Part shown: piece by piece, positions 33,527 through 45,566 of the stretch
Position numbering within the stretch: the stretch's first letter is position 1
How the letters are laid out: each line of letters starts with the position of its first letter
Assembly (NCBI RefSeq): GCF_950295315.1
Contig: NC_080168.1
Span: 74,131,519-74,195,518, forward strand
Direction: 5' to 3'
DNA length: 64,000 nt
Origin: Erinaceus europaeus
Taxonomy: Eukaryota > Chordata > Mammalia > Eulipotyphla > Erinaceidae
The notes under the pieces: model-generated
Databases searched by the model: none
Seen by the model: only the letters and a program-made list of their open reading frames with translations
What the model was told of the DNA's origin: nothing
Made by a program: the position numbers and the translations under genes

Positions 33527-33708
33527 GGGGCCAGGCAGTGGCACAACCAGCAGAGCACACATATTACAATGTACAAGGACTCTTGTTCAAGCTCCTGGTC
33601 CCCACCCCCCACCTACAGTGTAGCAGAGCTGCAGATATCTCTTTCTCTCTCCCTTTCAATTTCTCTCTAAATATCCAAATAAAAAATTAAGATTTTTTTT
33701 AAAAAGAA
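33527..33708 (+). mobile_element. SINE-B copy
   Basis: GGGGCCAGGCAGTGGCACAA head, CTCTTGTTCAAGCTCC B box, short A-rich tail. Confidence 0.82.
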
Positions 33709-33784
33709 AGGCCTTATTGAGTTGAAAAACAATTCCATTTGGGAAACTTGTGTTGACAGTAAGAAGAGGAAGTGGGGGAGTCTG

Positions 33785-33978
33785 ATCTATTTTGTTTTAT
33801 TTATTTGATATTTGATACGGAAAGAGTAGCAAGGAGAGAGGAAGAGGAAGAAGAGAGTAAAAGAAACACTAACACTTAAGAGCATTAAAACTTTCTTCAG
33901 TGTGTGGAGGCTGTGCCTGAATCTGAATCATGAGCATGGCACAGCGGTGCACTATCCAAGTGAGCTATTTCAACAATC
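33785..33978 (-). mobile_element. SINE-E copy
   Basis: Purine-rich part, then TTTCTTCAGTGTGTGGAGGC and CACTATCCAAGTGAGCTATT, as at 17880-18005. Confidence 0.6.
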
Positions 33979-34230
33979 TGGGAGTGGGAGTCTGATTTTA
34001 CACAGAATTATGCACATATATGAAGGGGGAAGGAAAGCAGAAAGCACATGTCCAGAGCAAGGCAGAACAACATCACTGGTCAAGGTGGGTTCCACTGACA
34101 AACCCTGCTCAGTTCTTAGCAACAAGGTACTGTCTTGGTCCAAAGTCAAAAGCATATAACAACACGGTCACTCCTAAAGAAGGCATATCACATTCTCCAA
34201 ATTACTAGCCTCAGGTCAATTTATGCTTTT

Positions 34231-34550
34231 TTTTTTGCCTCCAGGCTTATCGCTGGGACTTGATGCCTGCACTATGAATCCACTGCTCCTGGAGGACATT
34301 TTCTCCATTTTGTTGCCCTTGTTACTGTTGCTATTGCTGTTGTTGTTGATAGGACAGAGAAACTGAGAAAGGAGGGGAGACAGAAAGGGGGGAGAAAGAC
34401 AGATACCTGCAGACCTGCTTCACCACATGTGAAGCGACCCCTCTGCAGATGGGGAGCTGGGGGCTCCAACTGGGGGTCTCAAACCAGGATTCTTACGCCA
34501 GTCCTTGCACTTTGGCGTACTTAACCTGATGTGGTACCGCCGGGCCCATA
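34231..34550 (-). mobile_element. SINE-A, long-tail form
   Basis: T-run, GCCTCCAGGCTTATCGCTGG, core GCAGACCTGCTTCACC, head complement GGTACCGCCGGGCCC. TSD ATTTATGCTTTT / ATTCATGCTTTT flanks it. In FAM216B intron 2, opposite in orientation to the intron 1 SINE-A copies. Confidence 0.92.
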
Positions 34551-34563
34551 AATTCATGCTTTT

Positions 34564-35215
34564 CTTAATCTCAGAGTCCATGCCTGTTCTATTCAGCATA
34601 AAGTTGTAAAAAGTTTTGACAGGGTTCAGACAGATGATCTAGGCTCCAGCTGATCATAGATGATAGCTCAGGGCTTTGCTGGTTGTAGAAACTCAAGTCA
34701 GTCAAAGGCTTGTTTTACTCATAGCAGTAATAGTTAATACCCAGCATCTCTTACATTTCAGGTATTGAGCTAGGAGCTCTCCATATAATATCTCATTTCC
34801 CCCCTCACTTTACATTGTAGGGAACTACAGCTCACACCAGCTCTATATTTTGACTAAGCTCACACAGAGTATGTTGCAGTTAGGATCATCACCTCCTAAG
34901 ATCATGAATTTTCAACCTCTTGGTCTGTTCTCTTTCTTTTGCTCCAAACTTCATGGGATTTTATGAAGCACAAATGAAATACTCATTGTAAAATATCTTC
35001 AAATATTGTGAGAAATGATGTATAAAATTGTTAAATCCATTTTCTTCTTGGAAAAGCTTTCCGTCTCTGGCTTCCTTCTGTTACTCACTATTTCTAACAC
35101 TGATAGAATTTCTTTCCATATATATATATACTGAAGTAACCACTGGTTTTCGTTTTTAATGGGTGAACATTAAGAAGTTCAGGTATCACTAAGACATACA
35201 ACTGTTCAATTTTAA
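34564..35215. other. unique intronic sequence of FAM216B intron 2
   Basis: No exon or repeat recognised, apart from a short TA run at 35120-35131. Confidence 0.5.
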
Positions 35216-35219
35216 TATT

Positions 35220-35480
35220 GGGCTGTCAGAAAAGTCATGGCATATTTTTCCTTTTTTGGTTTATATTTTTAAATTTTATTAGAGACAATATTTATTTGCA
35301 AAATTATAATATAACAGGAGTATAATTCTGCATCTTTATCATCATCAGAGTCTTATATGCTCATTCCCTCCACTGGAAGCTACAGTAGTTCTCCCAAGGT
35401 TGCAAATATGGGTTGACTATTATTATTATAACTATCTGTTTATATTTGTATATATTTGCCCATTTTCCTCCCTATAGTCC
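35220..35480 (-). mobile_element. L1 3' UTR fragment
   Basis: Complement of the subfamily at 24160-24395: TGCAAATATGGGTTGACTAT and TTCCCTCCACTGGAAGCTAC. Confidence 0.75.
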
Positions 35481-35510
35481 TGCCTTCTCCTTCTCCTTTT
35501 CTTTCTTTCT

Positions 35511-35836
35511 TTTTTTTTTTTTTGCCTCCAGGATTGTTCCTGGGGTTCAGTGCCTACACCATGAATCCACTGCTCCTGGAGGCTATTTTTTCCCCTTTTG
35601 TTGCCCTTGTTTTAGTGCTGTTGTGGTTATTATTATTGTTGATGATGTTGTTGTTGGATGGAGAGATGAGGGGAAGACAGAGAGGGGGAGAGAAAGATAG
35701 ACACCTGCAGACCTGCTTCACAGCCTTTGAAGCAACTCCCCTGCAGGTGGGGAGCCAGGGGTTCGAACCAGTATCCTTACTCTGGTCCTTGCATTTCTGC
35801 TTTGCGCGTAACCTGCTGAGCTACAGCCCGACCCTC
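35511..35836 (-). mobile_element. SINE-A, long-tail form
   Basis: T-run, GCCTCCAGGATTGTTCCTGG, core GCAGACCTGCTTCACAGCCT, B-box complement GGGTTCGAACCAG, head complement GAGCTACAGCCCGACCC. Confidence 0.92.
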
Positions 35837-35929
35837 CTTCTCCTCCTTTCTAAGTCACACCTATACCTACTACTACTTCTGAATGTCCTTCCTTTTTTTC
35901 CCTCTTTTCTTTCTGGGTTCTAATGGAGC

Positions 35930-36500
35930 TGGAGTTCAGAGCCCTCTGATCATCTTCCCCCTATCATTTCTCCCTCACTAAGAATATGGACTAAAATTCT
36001 CTTTGGGGAGCAGAAGGTATGAGTTCTGGCTTCTGTAATTGCTTCTGCACTAGACATGGGCACTGGCAGGTCGATCCATACCCCTGTCTGTTTCTATCTT
36101 TCCCTAGAGGGGTAAGGCTCTGGGGAGGTGAGACTCTGGGACACAATGGTGAGGTCAGGATGGAATCATGATAGCATCTAAACTTGGTGGCTGAAAGTCA
36201 GTCAGTTATAAAGCAGGACAAAAATGATTAGTGAACAGGAACCAAAAAGTAGGAATAGAGCAGATGATACTATTGATCTTAGGGTGGAAAGAAGCTAGGA
36301 AGTCTATTTTAGGTATGTTACTAGAGCTCCATGACTTTCATAGTTTTTGCTTGAGTTTGATAGCTAACATGGAGGTGAACAAAAATGTTCTGGGAAGATG
36401 GTGTCAGAGTTGAGAATAGGGCTAGAAACTTGAATTAGGGGAGAGAGTAGCTCCCAAACTTAAAGAAAATCTAGGAATAAAATTAACTGTTTACCTCATC
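35930..36500 (-). mobile_element. L1 long-3'-UTR fragment
   Basis: Complement of the copy at 43.7-45.3 kb: GACATGGGCACTGGCAGGTC, CATGATAGCATCTAAACTTGG, and GTGTCAGAGTTGAGAATAGG. Confidence 0.8.
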
Positions 36501-37128
<628 letters not shown>

Positions 37129-37267
37129 GTACCCCTGGCATCTAGTGCATTTTTGTTGAATGTAAATGAATAGTAAGCAAGTCCCACCCTTAGAATCTCT
37201 CTCCCCCACTCCACTAAATTTTAGCCAGCAAGAACAAGTTGAAAAGTTTAAGAGTGAGGGAGCTAAA

Positions 37268-37273
37268 AATAAA
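37268..37273 (+). promoter_or_regulatory. FAM216B: candidate poly(A) signal of FAM216B
   Basis: First AATAAA downstream of the FAM216B stop, 140 bp into the 3' flank, in non-repetitive sequence. No transcript evidence is available; a later signal is possible. Confidence 0.4.
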
Positions 37274-37755
37274 CAAGCCTTTCACTCCACATATAATTTA
37301 TAGAGCAAAATGACTTATGAAGCTTTCAAAATATAAATGTATTTTAAATTAGCACCTTTCAGAGAAGTCCCAAGAACAAAGAAAGGGCACAAGACATCAA
37401 AGGACGCTGGGTCCTCTGTCACTGTAAGCTATCTACTCAATACCAAGTTCATAGTGAGCTTATAGGAATTCCAGAATCGTGTCATTTCAGCAGCAACTAG
37501 ACTGCTTTCCATGCCTCTTTCTCTTCTTCCCACTAAACAGTACCACTCAGTGACCCAAAATATTCTAGCTCTTGCCTGACTCAATCCCTTTGCATTGTCC
37601 ACCAGCATGTTAACTATCAGGCTCAGGCAAAAAATTTAAATGTCAAGAGCCCCTTGGAACATATCTAGAATATTTTCCTAACTTCTTCCCACACATCTGC
37701 TCTATCCCTACCTTTCGGTCCCTGTTTACTATACAATTCGTCCTGCTTTATATCT

Positions 37756-38617
37756 TTTTTTCCTTATGAAGGGATTAATGGTTTACAGTTATCAGTAAAA
37801 TACAGTAGTTCATACATGTGTAATATTTCTCAGTTTTCCACATAATAATTCAACTCCTACTAGGTCCTCCTCCACTATTTTGTTCCAGGACTTGAGCCCT
37901 CCCTTACCCCGCAAAGTCTTTTACTTTGATGCAATACACCAAACCCAGTCCAAGTTCTGCTTTGTGTTTTCTTATTTTTCAACTTTTTTATTATTAGTGA
38001 TTTAATAATGATCGACAAGATTGTGGGATAAGAGGGGTACAATTCATACAATTCCCACCACCAGAGTGACATATTCCATACCCTCCACTGGAAGCTTCCC
38101 TTTTCTTTATCCCTCTGGGAGTATGCACCAAAAATCTCTCTGAGGCACGGAAGGTCAGAGGTCTGACTTCTGTAATTGCTTCTCTGGTGGACATGGGTAT
38201 TGACAGGTCAATCCATCCATTCCCCCAGCCTGTCTCTACCTTTCCCTAGTGGGGTAGGGCTCTGGGAAGTTGGGGTTCCAGGACACATTGGTGAGGTCAT
38301 CTGCCCAGTGAAGGCAGGCAAGCAACAAGTATTTTTCAACTTCTGTATATGGGTGAGATTATCCCATATTCACCTTTATGTTTCTGGCTTATCTCACCTA
38401 ACATGATTCCATAAAGCTCCATCCAAGATGAAGTGAATAAAGTGAAATCGCCATTTTAATAGCTGAATAATATTCATTGTGTATATATACTACAACTTCC
38501 TCAGCCACTCATCTGTTGTTGGACACCTGGGTTGCTTCCAGGTTTTGGCTATTACAAATTGTGCTGCTATGAACATAGGTGTACGCAAATCTTTTTGGAC
38601 AGGTGGTTTTGGTTCCT
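37756..38617 (-). mobile_element. L1 3' end nested in an L1 3' UTR
   Basis: T-run then complement of L1 3' UTR (GGATTAATGGTTTACAGTTA). 38340-38617 is the complement of the ORF2 end (CACTCATCTGTTGTTGGACA). Target repeat CTGCTTTATATCT occurs just left of 37756 and again near 38619-38631. Confidence 0.85.
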
Positions 38618-38859
38618 TCTGCTTTATATCTTAGCACCTTTCAGCCACCAAACTGCAAACACTACTATGATGCCATCCTGATTTCACTGGGCAGACGACC
38701 TCATCAAGGTGTCCTGAAACCTCACCTCTCCAGAGCTCTACCCTATTAGAGAAAGATAGAAACAGGTTAGGGATATAGATGGACATGCCAGTGCCCATAT
38801 CCAGTGGAGAAGCTATTACAGAAGCCAGAACTCCCACCTTCCAATAAGGAATTTTGGTC

Positions 38860-39088
38860 GGGGGTCGGGTGGTGGCACACCTGGTTAAGTGCACGTATTG
38901 CAATGTTCAAGGACCCAGGTTTGAGGCCCCGGTCCCCACCTGCAGGGGGAAAGCTTCATGAGTGGTGAAGCAGGGCTGCAGGTGTCTCTCTGTCTCTCCC
39001 CCTCTTTATCACCCCCTTCCCTTCTGATTTCTGGCTGTCTCTATCCAATAAATAAAGATAATAAAAAAATTTTCAAAAAAAAAAAAAA
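38860..39088 (+). mobile_element. SINE-B, young
   Basis: GGGGTCGGGTGGTGGCACAC head, GTTTGAGGCCCC B box, tail TCCAATAAATAAAGATAATA. Exact TSD ATTTTGGTC at 38851-38859 and 39089-39097. Confidence 0.93.
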
Positions 39089-39133
39089 ATTTTGGTCATA
39101 CTCCCAGAGAGACATAAAGAAAAGGGAAGCTTC

Positions 39134-39340
39134 TGGGACTGAGTGGTGGCTGAACTGATTGAGCGTACATGTTACAATGCAGAAGGACCTGAGTTTGAGC
39201 TCCCGGTCCACACCTGCAAGGCGGAAAGCTTTGCAAGTGGTGAAGAAGTGCTGCAGATGTCTCTCTGTCTCTCTCCCTATCTCCCCTTGCCCTCTCAATT
39301 TCTAGCTGTCTCTATCCAATAAATAAAGAAAGAAAAAAAT
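39134..39340 (+). mobile_element. SINE-B copy
   Basis: TGGGACTGAGTGGTGGCTGA head, CCTGAGTTTGAGCTCC B box. Exact TSD AGGGAAGCTTC at 39123-39133 and 39341-39351. Confidence 0.93.
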
Positions 39341-39829
39341 AGGGAAGCTTCCAATAGAGGGGCTAGGACACTTATCTCTGATGGTGGGAAGAGTGGGGCA
39401 TTGTACCCTTATTATCTTACAATCTTGTTAATCATTATTAGAAAATTCAAAATAAATAAATAAAATGTAAACAGACTCTCAAAAAACACCTTGTTTTTAT
39501 CAGTCTGTAACAGCTGAAATCTTTGTACACAACCGTAGTCGACCTTGACCCAGGTGAGAGAATTCAGACACATGCCTTCCCCTGGCAGCTGAGGATGCTT
39601 TTACAGCAGAACAAAAAACAACCACAGAGACCTGATCTCAAGTGTGACCTTTCTATAGCCTGAACAAGTCTAATTAAAGCATTTAAGTAAGAAGGTGGGG
39701 GGGGGGGAGGAGACAGCTGTGGTTAGATTGTCACATAAACAGAATATTATTATATTGAATACATTTAAAATTTATTTTTCATCTCCAGTAGTTTCTTGTG
39801 CTGAAAATTAATCACTTCTGGTGGTAGAA

Positions 39830-39995
39830 AGCTGGGGGATGGATGGGTCAGTTAGCAGAACCCAAGACTTGAATGCCTGAGGCTTCCAGTTCCATCCCCT
39901 GCACCATATGTGCCACAGTGAAGCCTTGGCTTCTCTCTTCTCTTATAGAAAGCTCGTCTCTCTAGTGTGATTTAAATAATAAACATCTTTTAAAA
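39830..39995 (+). mobile_element. SINE-D-like copy
   Basis: CAAGACTTGAATGCCTGAGGC, CCTGCACCATATGTGCCAC, then a TC tract and TAAATAATAAACATC tail. Confidence 0.6.
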
Positions 39996-40118
39996 AGTGA
40001 GTCATTTGTATTCACATAAAGTCAACATTTAAAATGACTTTTTGTCATTTTTGTTTTAAGTGTTCAACTACTTGTTGCATTCAGATCAGCCACTAACTTT
40101 GTGATGCTCATGATAGGA

Positions 40119-40431
40119 ATTTTTTTTTTGCCTCCAGGGTTATTGCTGGAGCTCAGTGCCTGTGCGCTATGAGTCCACCGCTCCTGGAGGCCATTTGTTT
40201 CCCATTTTTGTTGCCCTTGTTGTTATTGCTGTTGGATAGGACAGAGAGAAATCAAGAGAGGAGGGAAAGACAGAGAGGAGGAGAGAAAGATAGACACCTG
40301 CAGACCTGCTTCACCACTTGTGAGGCGACCCCCCTGCAGGTGGGGAGCTGGGGACTTGAAACAAGATTCTTATGCCAGTCCTTGCGATTTGCACCATGTG
40401 CGTTTAACTCACTGCACTACTGCACGGCCCC
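40119..40431 (-). mobile_element. SINE-A, long-tail form
   Basis: T-run, GCCTCCAGGGTTATTGCTGG, core GCAGACCTGCTTCACCACTT, head complement GCACTACTGCACGGCCCCC. Imperfect TSD ATAGGAAT / ATAAGAAT. Confidence 0.9.
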
Positions 40432-40859
40432 CAATAAGAATCTCTTGAGAAGGAATTTACAGCTGTTTCACAAGGACTTGCTAAAATGTACCTGAAAAGT
40501 AAACACTATACTTTTACCAGAGAAACAAAATAAAACTCATTGATGACAATTGTTATTTTTTTCTCTGTAACAATAACATAGAAATAGGAAAGTTATCTTA
40601 AGATTCTGAAAATTGTACTCGTTATGATGTCCTATCTTATTTCTATGTGGGAAAGAGGAGGGGCTCTGTTTACCCGCTAATCTGTCAGAAAGACTGGGAA
40701 GTGCTGGCTTCACTATGTTCACTCATTTAATCATAAAGAAATTTCTTGGCCCCATTGCAAATCCTGGCCCTCACTCTTACACTCTAAGTAGTTTTACTGT
40801 TAGGAGAAATGCCCAGCAATATTTTTCTGGACAAAATCACTAGAACTTGAGGTGATTCT

Positions 40860-41180
40860 GTTTTCTGAAATAAGTATGTAAATGAATAGCAACTACCAGA
40901 CAGTTTTGCTCATATGTGGATTATATATAAGTAGGTAAAAATAAATAGAAGAAAAAAAAGTAACCAAACTATGTCCTAGAATCTGAAAACTATGGTGGTT
41001 CTCAGAGGAAAGAAGAGGAAAGTACAGGAGCTTGGGGGGGGGGGGTTGTATACATGCATATATAGGAGTGTAAATTTACCCCTGAAATCTTCTAATTCTG
41101 TAAACCAATATTAAATCACTAATAAAAACTTCCTTAAAAGAAAGAAAAGAAAATAATAAATAAATAAATAAACAAACAAA
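40860..41180 (+). mobile_element. older L1 3' end
   Basis: TGCTCATATGTGGATTATAT, CTATGGTGGTTCTCAGAGGA, and CAATATTAAATCACTAATAA before an A-rich tail. Same subfamily as 24039-24398. Confidence 0.7.
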
Positions 41181-41182
41181 CT

Positions 41183-41425
41183 GTGGGCTTGGTTGTGGCA
41201 CATAAGGACCCAGGTTCAAGAACCAGCTCTCTACCTGTAAGGGGGAGGATTCATGAGTGGTGAAACAGTGCTTCAGGTATTTCTATTTCTCTCTTCTTCT
41301 CTCTCTCTCCTTCTCTTCCATTATCTCTCTATCTCTATCAAAACGAGAAAAAAAATGGCTTCCAGGAGGAGTGAATTTGTCACACAAGCACCAAGCCACA
41401 GCAATAACCTGGGGTTGGGGGTAGG
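41183..41425 (+). mobile_element. SINE-A/B copy
   Basis: GGACCCAGGTTCAAGAACC B box, GGTGAAACAGTGCTTCAGG core, tail ATGGCTTCCAGGAGGAGTGA. Confidence 0.8.
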
Positions 41426-41782
41426 AAAGTAGGTGATAGAAAAGTTGCAAAATGTTAGCCTCAGAATAGGTGCTTATAATATGACTGTGGTGTGTTTGTA
41501 AGAAGGCCTCAACACAGAACAGAATAACTGAGAATAAAGGGTTAAGAATGTGTAGAAAGACTAAGTACAGAAACTTTGAGACAGAGCTGGTGGTTATGTA
41601 AAAGTAGAAGGTTAAAGTAAGTGAAAACAAAATTGAGACAGTAAAGGTCAGACTAAACTTTCACTGAGAAGGTCCCAACTCTAAACAGAGGGCCAAGAAA
41701 ATAAGATGTTTGATATCGAAAAAGCAAATATTCTAAACTGTATCTATAGTAACCAAGGTTATTGCCATATTTTGGTCTTCTT

Positions 41783-42056
41783 AAATATTTATTTATTTAT
41801 TCCCTTTTGTTGCCTTTGTTGTTTTATTGTTGTAGTTATTACTGATATCACTGTTGTTGGATAGGACAGAGAGAAATGGAGAGAGGAGGAGAAACCAGAG
41901 AGGGGGAGAGAAAGATAGATACCTGCAGACTTGCTTCACCACTTGTGAAGTGACTACCCTGCAGGCAGGGAGCCGGGGGCTCGAGCTGGGATCCTTACAC
42001 TGGTCCTTGCTTTTCACCACCTGTGCTTAACCCACTGCGCTACTGCCCAACTCCCA
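41783..42056 (-). mobile_element. SINE-A, short-tail form
   Basis: TTATTCCCTTTTGTTGCCTT tail, GCAGACTTGCTTCACCACTT core, head complement GCGCTACTGCCCAACTCCC. Confidence 0.92.
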
Positions 42057-42104
42057 ACCATTTTTTGTTTTTTTTTCTTTGTTTTTTTTTCTTTGTTTTT
42101 TTTT

Positions 42105-42380
42105 TTAATATTTATTTTATTTATTTATTCCCTTTTGTTGCCCTTGTTTTATTGTTGTAGTTATTATTGTTGTTGTCGTTGTTGGATAGGACAGAGAGAA
42201 ATGGAGAGAGGAGGGGAAGACAGAGAGGAGGAGAGAAAGATAGACACCTGCAGACCTGCTTCACCGCCTGTGAAGCGACTCCCCTGCAGGTGGGGAGCCG
42301 GGGTTCGAACCGGGATCCTTATGCCGGTCCTTGTGCTTTGCACCTCCTGCGCTTAACCCGCTGCGCTACAGCCCGACTCC
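42105..42380 (-). mobile_element. young SINE-A beside another SINE-A
   Basis: TTATTCCCTTTTGTTGCCCT tail, B-box complement GGGGTTCGAACCGGG, head complement GCGCTACAGCCCGACTCCC. CCATATTTTG occurs just right of it and again at 41764-41773, left of the other SINE-A, so one SINE probably landed in the other's T-rich tail. Confidence 0.92.
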
Positions 42381-42747
42381 CCATATTTTGTTTTTAACTG
42401 CTTGTCACATCAACTTTTATAACCCTAGCTAGCTTCTGTCTTTCCACCCTTCAACCCCTGTGTTGTATCTTATGTTGAGGCTAAACTTTCCCAGACACAG
42501 CTATATAGCGCAAGAGAGATAACAAGTAACCATAACAGTAAGTAAGGCAACCAGACCCTGATCCTCTTTAACCTTGCAGCCTCTGATTCCATAATGATAC
42601 TTTATGCTCTCAAGCCTGTACCGCCTATATAAGCTTGTATCGTTCCTTTGTTAGATCTGAGCTCTTGGCCTTCACATAGTAAACTTCCTTTCTCCCTTCA
42701 ACTACGTTGGCTCTAGTCTTCTTGATTTACAGCAGAGTTCCTTAACA

Positions 42748-43689
42748 CGGGGAGAGAGATATGAAAGGGGGTAGAGAAAGAAAGAAGTTAGGTTTTAAAA
42801 AAAGAAAAAGATCAAAACAAAGTGAGGTGAACTATATATAGCAGGTAATCCTGTTACAAAATTGAAATCTGTGTGGTAGATCTAACTTGGTCTATGAGAA
42901 CCTCTCCAGTTTTCCCACTGTGGGTCTTTGATCCCTTTAAACTTCTTGAAAACACTTTTATCTTCAGTGATAAGACCTTGTAGTATTTTTTCAGAGACCC
43001 AGATATCTGCTGGTTAAGTCTTAGCTAGTGATTTTGACAGAGATTTTGGGCAGCATCCCTACATCAAACGTATCAGAAGCACCTTGTATCTGTGAGAGGC
43101 TTTTATTGGCAGGTAGATGTCACAGGCGTATAAGGACAACTCGATCTAAGGTAGCACAGAAGATCTCACTTGTTGGATTTCCCTTCTGGGGAAAAAATGA
43201 AGCCTGTTCCTGAACTCTACACTCAAAGCTTATGAGAAATATCACTTATTATCATACTGGAAGAAATATTCTCACCTAGGAAGACACTGAACCAGCAGGT
43301 CAAAGGGGATTAGAGGACAACCTGCAGCTTTCTGGAAAGCTGACTGCTTTGAGCTATTGACTTTTTAACTTACTCTCATAATGGTAATAGATGTTCTTAA
43401 AACTTAAGGTGTGGGAACTAAGAACTAGAGGTGACTGATCTTTTCACCTGAAATTACTAGCACCTAAAACTGTGTCTGGTCTGTTGCAGTAAATGATCAA
43501 TAACATAGGATGAATGTGAAGTGTTCAAAGATTCTGCAGATCATATATTTACCTCTGATTCTGAGGTGTTCTTCTAGGGCCCCTGTGCTATGGTGCTGAT
43601 GAGCAATAGCCGTATTTTCTCAAGGACAGCAGGTAGAAGCATCCATGCTTGGTGCAGGTAGTAAGATGTATTGCCTTCAAGAAATTAGA
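42748..43689. other. intergenic stretch
   Basis: No gene or known repeat recognised. Confidence 0.45.
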
Positions 43690-43834
43690 AAACAAAATTA
43701 AACTGGATAAAATTTCCCTGCTTGTGACCATGGAGTGCAGGCTCATACTGACAGGGACTCAGAGGCTCCTGTGCTAAATAGGAATAAATATGAGCTTTAG
43801 GTCAGATTGATGGGGTAAACAGTTAATAGTATTT

Positions 43835-44134
43835 ATTGTTTTTTTTATAATTAATTTTTTTAATTTATAATTTATTTTTTATTGGGGAATTAATGTTTTA
43901 CATTCAACAGTAAATACAATAGTTTGTACATGTATAACATTCCCCAGATTCCCATTTAACAATACAACCCCCACTATGTCATTCATCATTTTTCATGGAC
44001 CTGTATTCTCTCCACCCACCCACCCACCCCAGAGTCTTTTACTTTGGTGTAATACGCCAATTCCATTTCAGGTTCGACTTGTGTTTTCTTTTCTAATCTT
44101 GTTTTTCAATTTCGGCCTGAGAGTGAGATCATCC
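43835..44134 (-). mobile_element. L1 3' UTR fragment in a SINE tail
   Basis: Complement of the short-3'-UTR subfamily (TTATTGGGGAATTAATGTTT, CCACTATGTCATTCATCATT). TATTTATTGTTTTTT-like sequence lies on both sides, suggesting insertion into the T-rich tail of the neighbouring SINE. Confidence 0.85.
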
Positions 44135-44434
44135 TATTTATTGTTTTTTATATTTATTTATTTATTTTCCCTTTTGTTGCCCTTGTTTTTTATTGTTGTC
44201 ATAGTTATTATTGTTGTTGTCATTGATGTCATTGTTGTTGGATAGGACAGAGAGAAATGGAGAGAGGAGGGGAAGACAGAGAGGGGAGAGAAAGATAGAT
44301 ACCTGTAGACCTGCTTCACTGCCTGTGAAGCGACTCCCCTGCAGGTGGGGAGACAGGGGCTCGAACCGGGCTCCTTACCCGTCCTTGCGCTACACTTCAT
44401 GTGCACTTAACCTGCTGCTACCACTGGACTCCCC
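44135..44434 (-). mobile_element. SINE-A copy
   Basis: TTTCCCTTTTGTTGCCCTTG tail, GTAGACCTGCTTCACTGCCT core, B-box complement GGGCTCGAACCGGG. Exact 13-bp outer TSD GTTAATAGTATTT at 43822-43834 and 44435-44447. Confidence 0.93.
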
Positions 44435-44597
44435 GTTAATAGTATTTGTATACACTTTCCTCATTTTTGGGTGCTACTCTCTGCCCTAATACAGACTTCT
44501 AACCCTATTCTAAACTCTGACACCATTTTTCCTAGACATTATTTTTAGTCCACCTGCATGTTAGCTATCAGGCTCAGGCAAAAATTACTAAGGTCAG

Positions 44598-44883
44598 GAG
44601 TTGGGTGGTAGCGCAGCAGGTTAAGCGCAGGTAGCGCAAAGTGCACGGACTGGCTTAAGGATCCCGGTTCAAGCCCCCGACTCCCCACCTGGAGGGCAGT
44701 CGCTTCACAAGCAGTGAAGCAGGTCTGCAGGTGTCTATCTTTCTCTCCTCCTCTCTGTCTTCCCCTCCTCTCTCCATTTCTCTCTGTCCTATCCAACAAG
44801 ACGACATCAATAACAACAGTAATAACTACAATAATAAAACAAGGGCAACAAAAGGGAGTAAATAAATAAATATTTTTAAAAAT
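44598..44883 (+). mobile_element. SINE-A, short-tail form
   Basis: GGAGTTGGGTGGTAGCGCAG head, CGGTTCAAGCCCC B box. Exact 15-bp TSD AAATTACTAAGGTCA at 44583-44597 and 44884-44898. Confidence 0.95.
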
Positions 44884-45285
44884 AAATTACTAAGGTCATG
44901 GGCACCTTGGAATATACTTAAAATAGACTTCCTAGCTTCATGCCAACAAAGACCCCTAATTTCATCTGCTCTATTCCTACCTTTGGGTCCCTGTTTATTA
45001 AACAGTTTGTCCTGTTTTATATCCTATCACCTTTCAGCCAACAAGTTGCAGACACTACTATGACGCCACCCTGACTTCATTGGGCAGATGGTTTCATCAA
45101 AGTGTCCCGAAGTTTCACCTCTCCAGAGCTGTACCCCACTAAGGAAATACAGAAACAGGCTTGGGTGGATAGACCTGCCAATGCCCACATCCAGCTGAGA
45201 AGTAATTACAGAAGCCAGACCTCCCACCTTCTGCATCCCATGAAGAACTGTGGTCCATACTCTCAGGGATAAAGTGTAGGGGAGC

Positions 45286-45566
45286 GGGAGTCGGGCTGTA
45301 GCGCAGCGGGTTAAGCGCAGGTGGCGCAAAGCACAAGGACCGGCATAAGGATCCCGGTTCGAACCCCGGCTCCCCACCTGCAGGGGAGTCGCTTCACAGG
45401 CAGTGAAGCAGGTCTGCAGGTGTCTGTCTTTCTCTCCCCCTCTGTCTTCCCCTCCTCTCTCCATTTCTCTCTGTCCTATCCAACAACAACAATAATAACT
45501 ACAACAATAAAACAACAAGGGCAACAAAAGGGAATAAATAAAATAAATATTAAAAAAAAAAAAAAA
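45286..45566 (+). mobile_element. young SINE-A, short-tail form
   Basis: GGGAGTCGGGCTGTAGCGCA head with intact A box TAGCGCAGCGGG and B box GGTTCGAACCC, poly-A tail. Exact 14-bp TSD AAGTGTAGGGGAGC at 45272-45285 and 45567-45580. Best full-length reference copy in the window. Confidence 0.97.

Larger units (their letters stand above)
37590..39460 (+). mobile_element. L1 long-3'-UTR copy broken by three insertions
   Basis: Pieces 37590-37755, 38618-38859, 39098-39122 and 39352-39460 join into one L1 3' UTR (CAGCATGTTAACTATCAGGC, GCAGACGACCTCATCAAGGT, TCTGATGGTGGGAAGAGTGG). The interruptions are an L1 (-) and two SINE-B (+), each with its own TSD. Confidence 0.85.
41453..42747 (+). mobile_element. 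probable solo LTR of an endogenous retrovirus, split by two SINEs
   Basis: Ends TGTTAG ... CTTAACA are near inverted repeats. 42392-42747 has LTR-like order: TATATAAG at 42626-42633, a probable start region, an AGTAAA signal at 42678-42683 and a U5-like CTAGTCTTCTTGATTTACAG. No gag, pol or env frame is seen and no exact target duplication was found, so boundaries are tentative. Two SINE-A copies occupy 41783-42380. Confidence 0.45.

Noticed and set aside
36071..36085. GGTCGATCCATACC, similar to part of the ribozyme P2/P3 strand
   Set aside because: Lies in an L1 3' UTR with no P1 partner or joiner; a short chance match.
43028..43213. 61-codon frame considered as a possible exon
   Set aside because: No acceptor or donor fits and no similarity is recognised.
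45286..45380. tRNA gene suspected from A and B boxes
   Set aside because: It is the tRNA-like head of SINE-A; box spacing is too long and no cloverleaf with acceptor stem closes.
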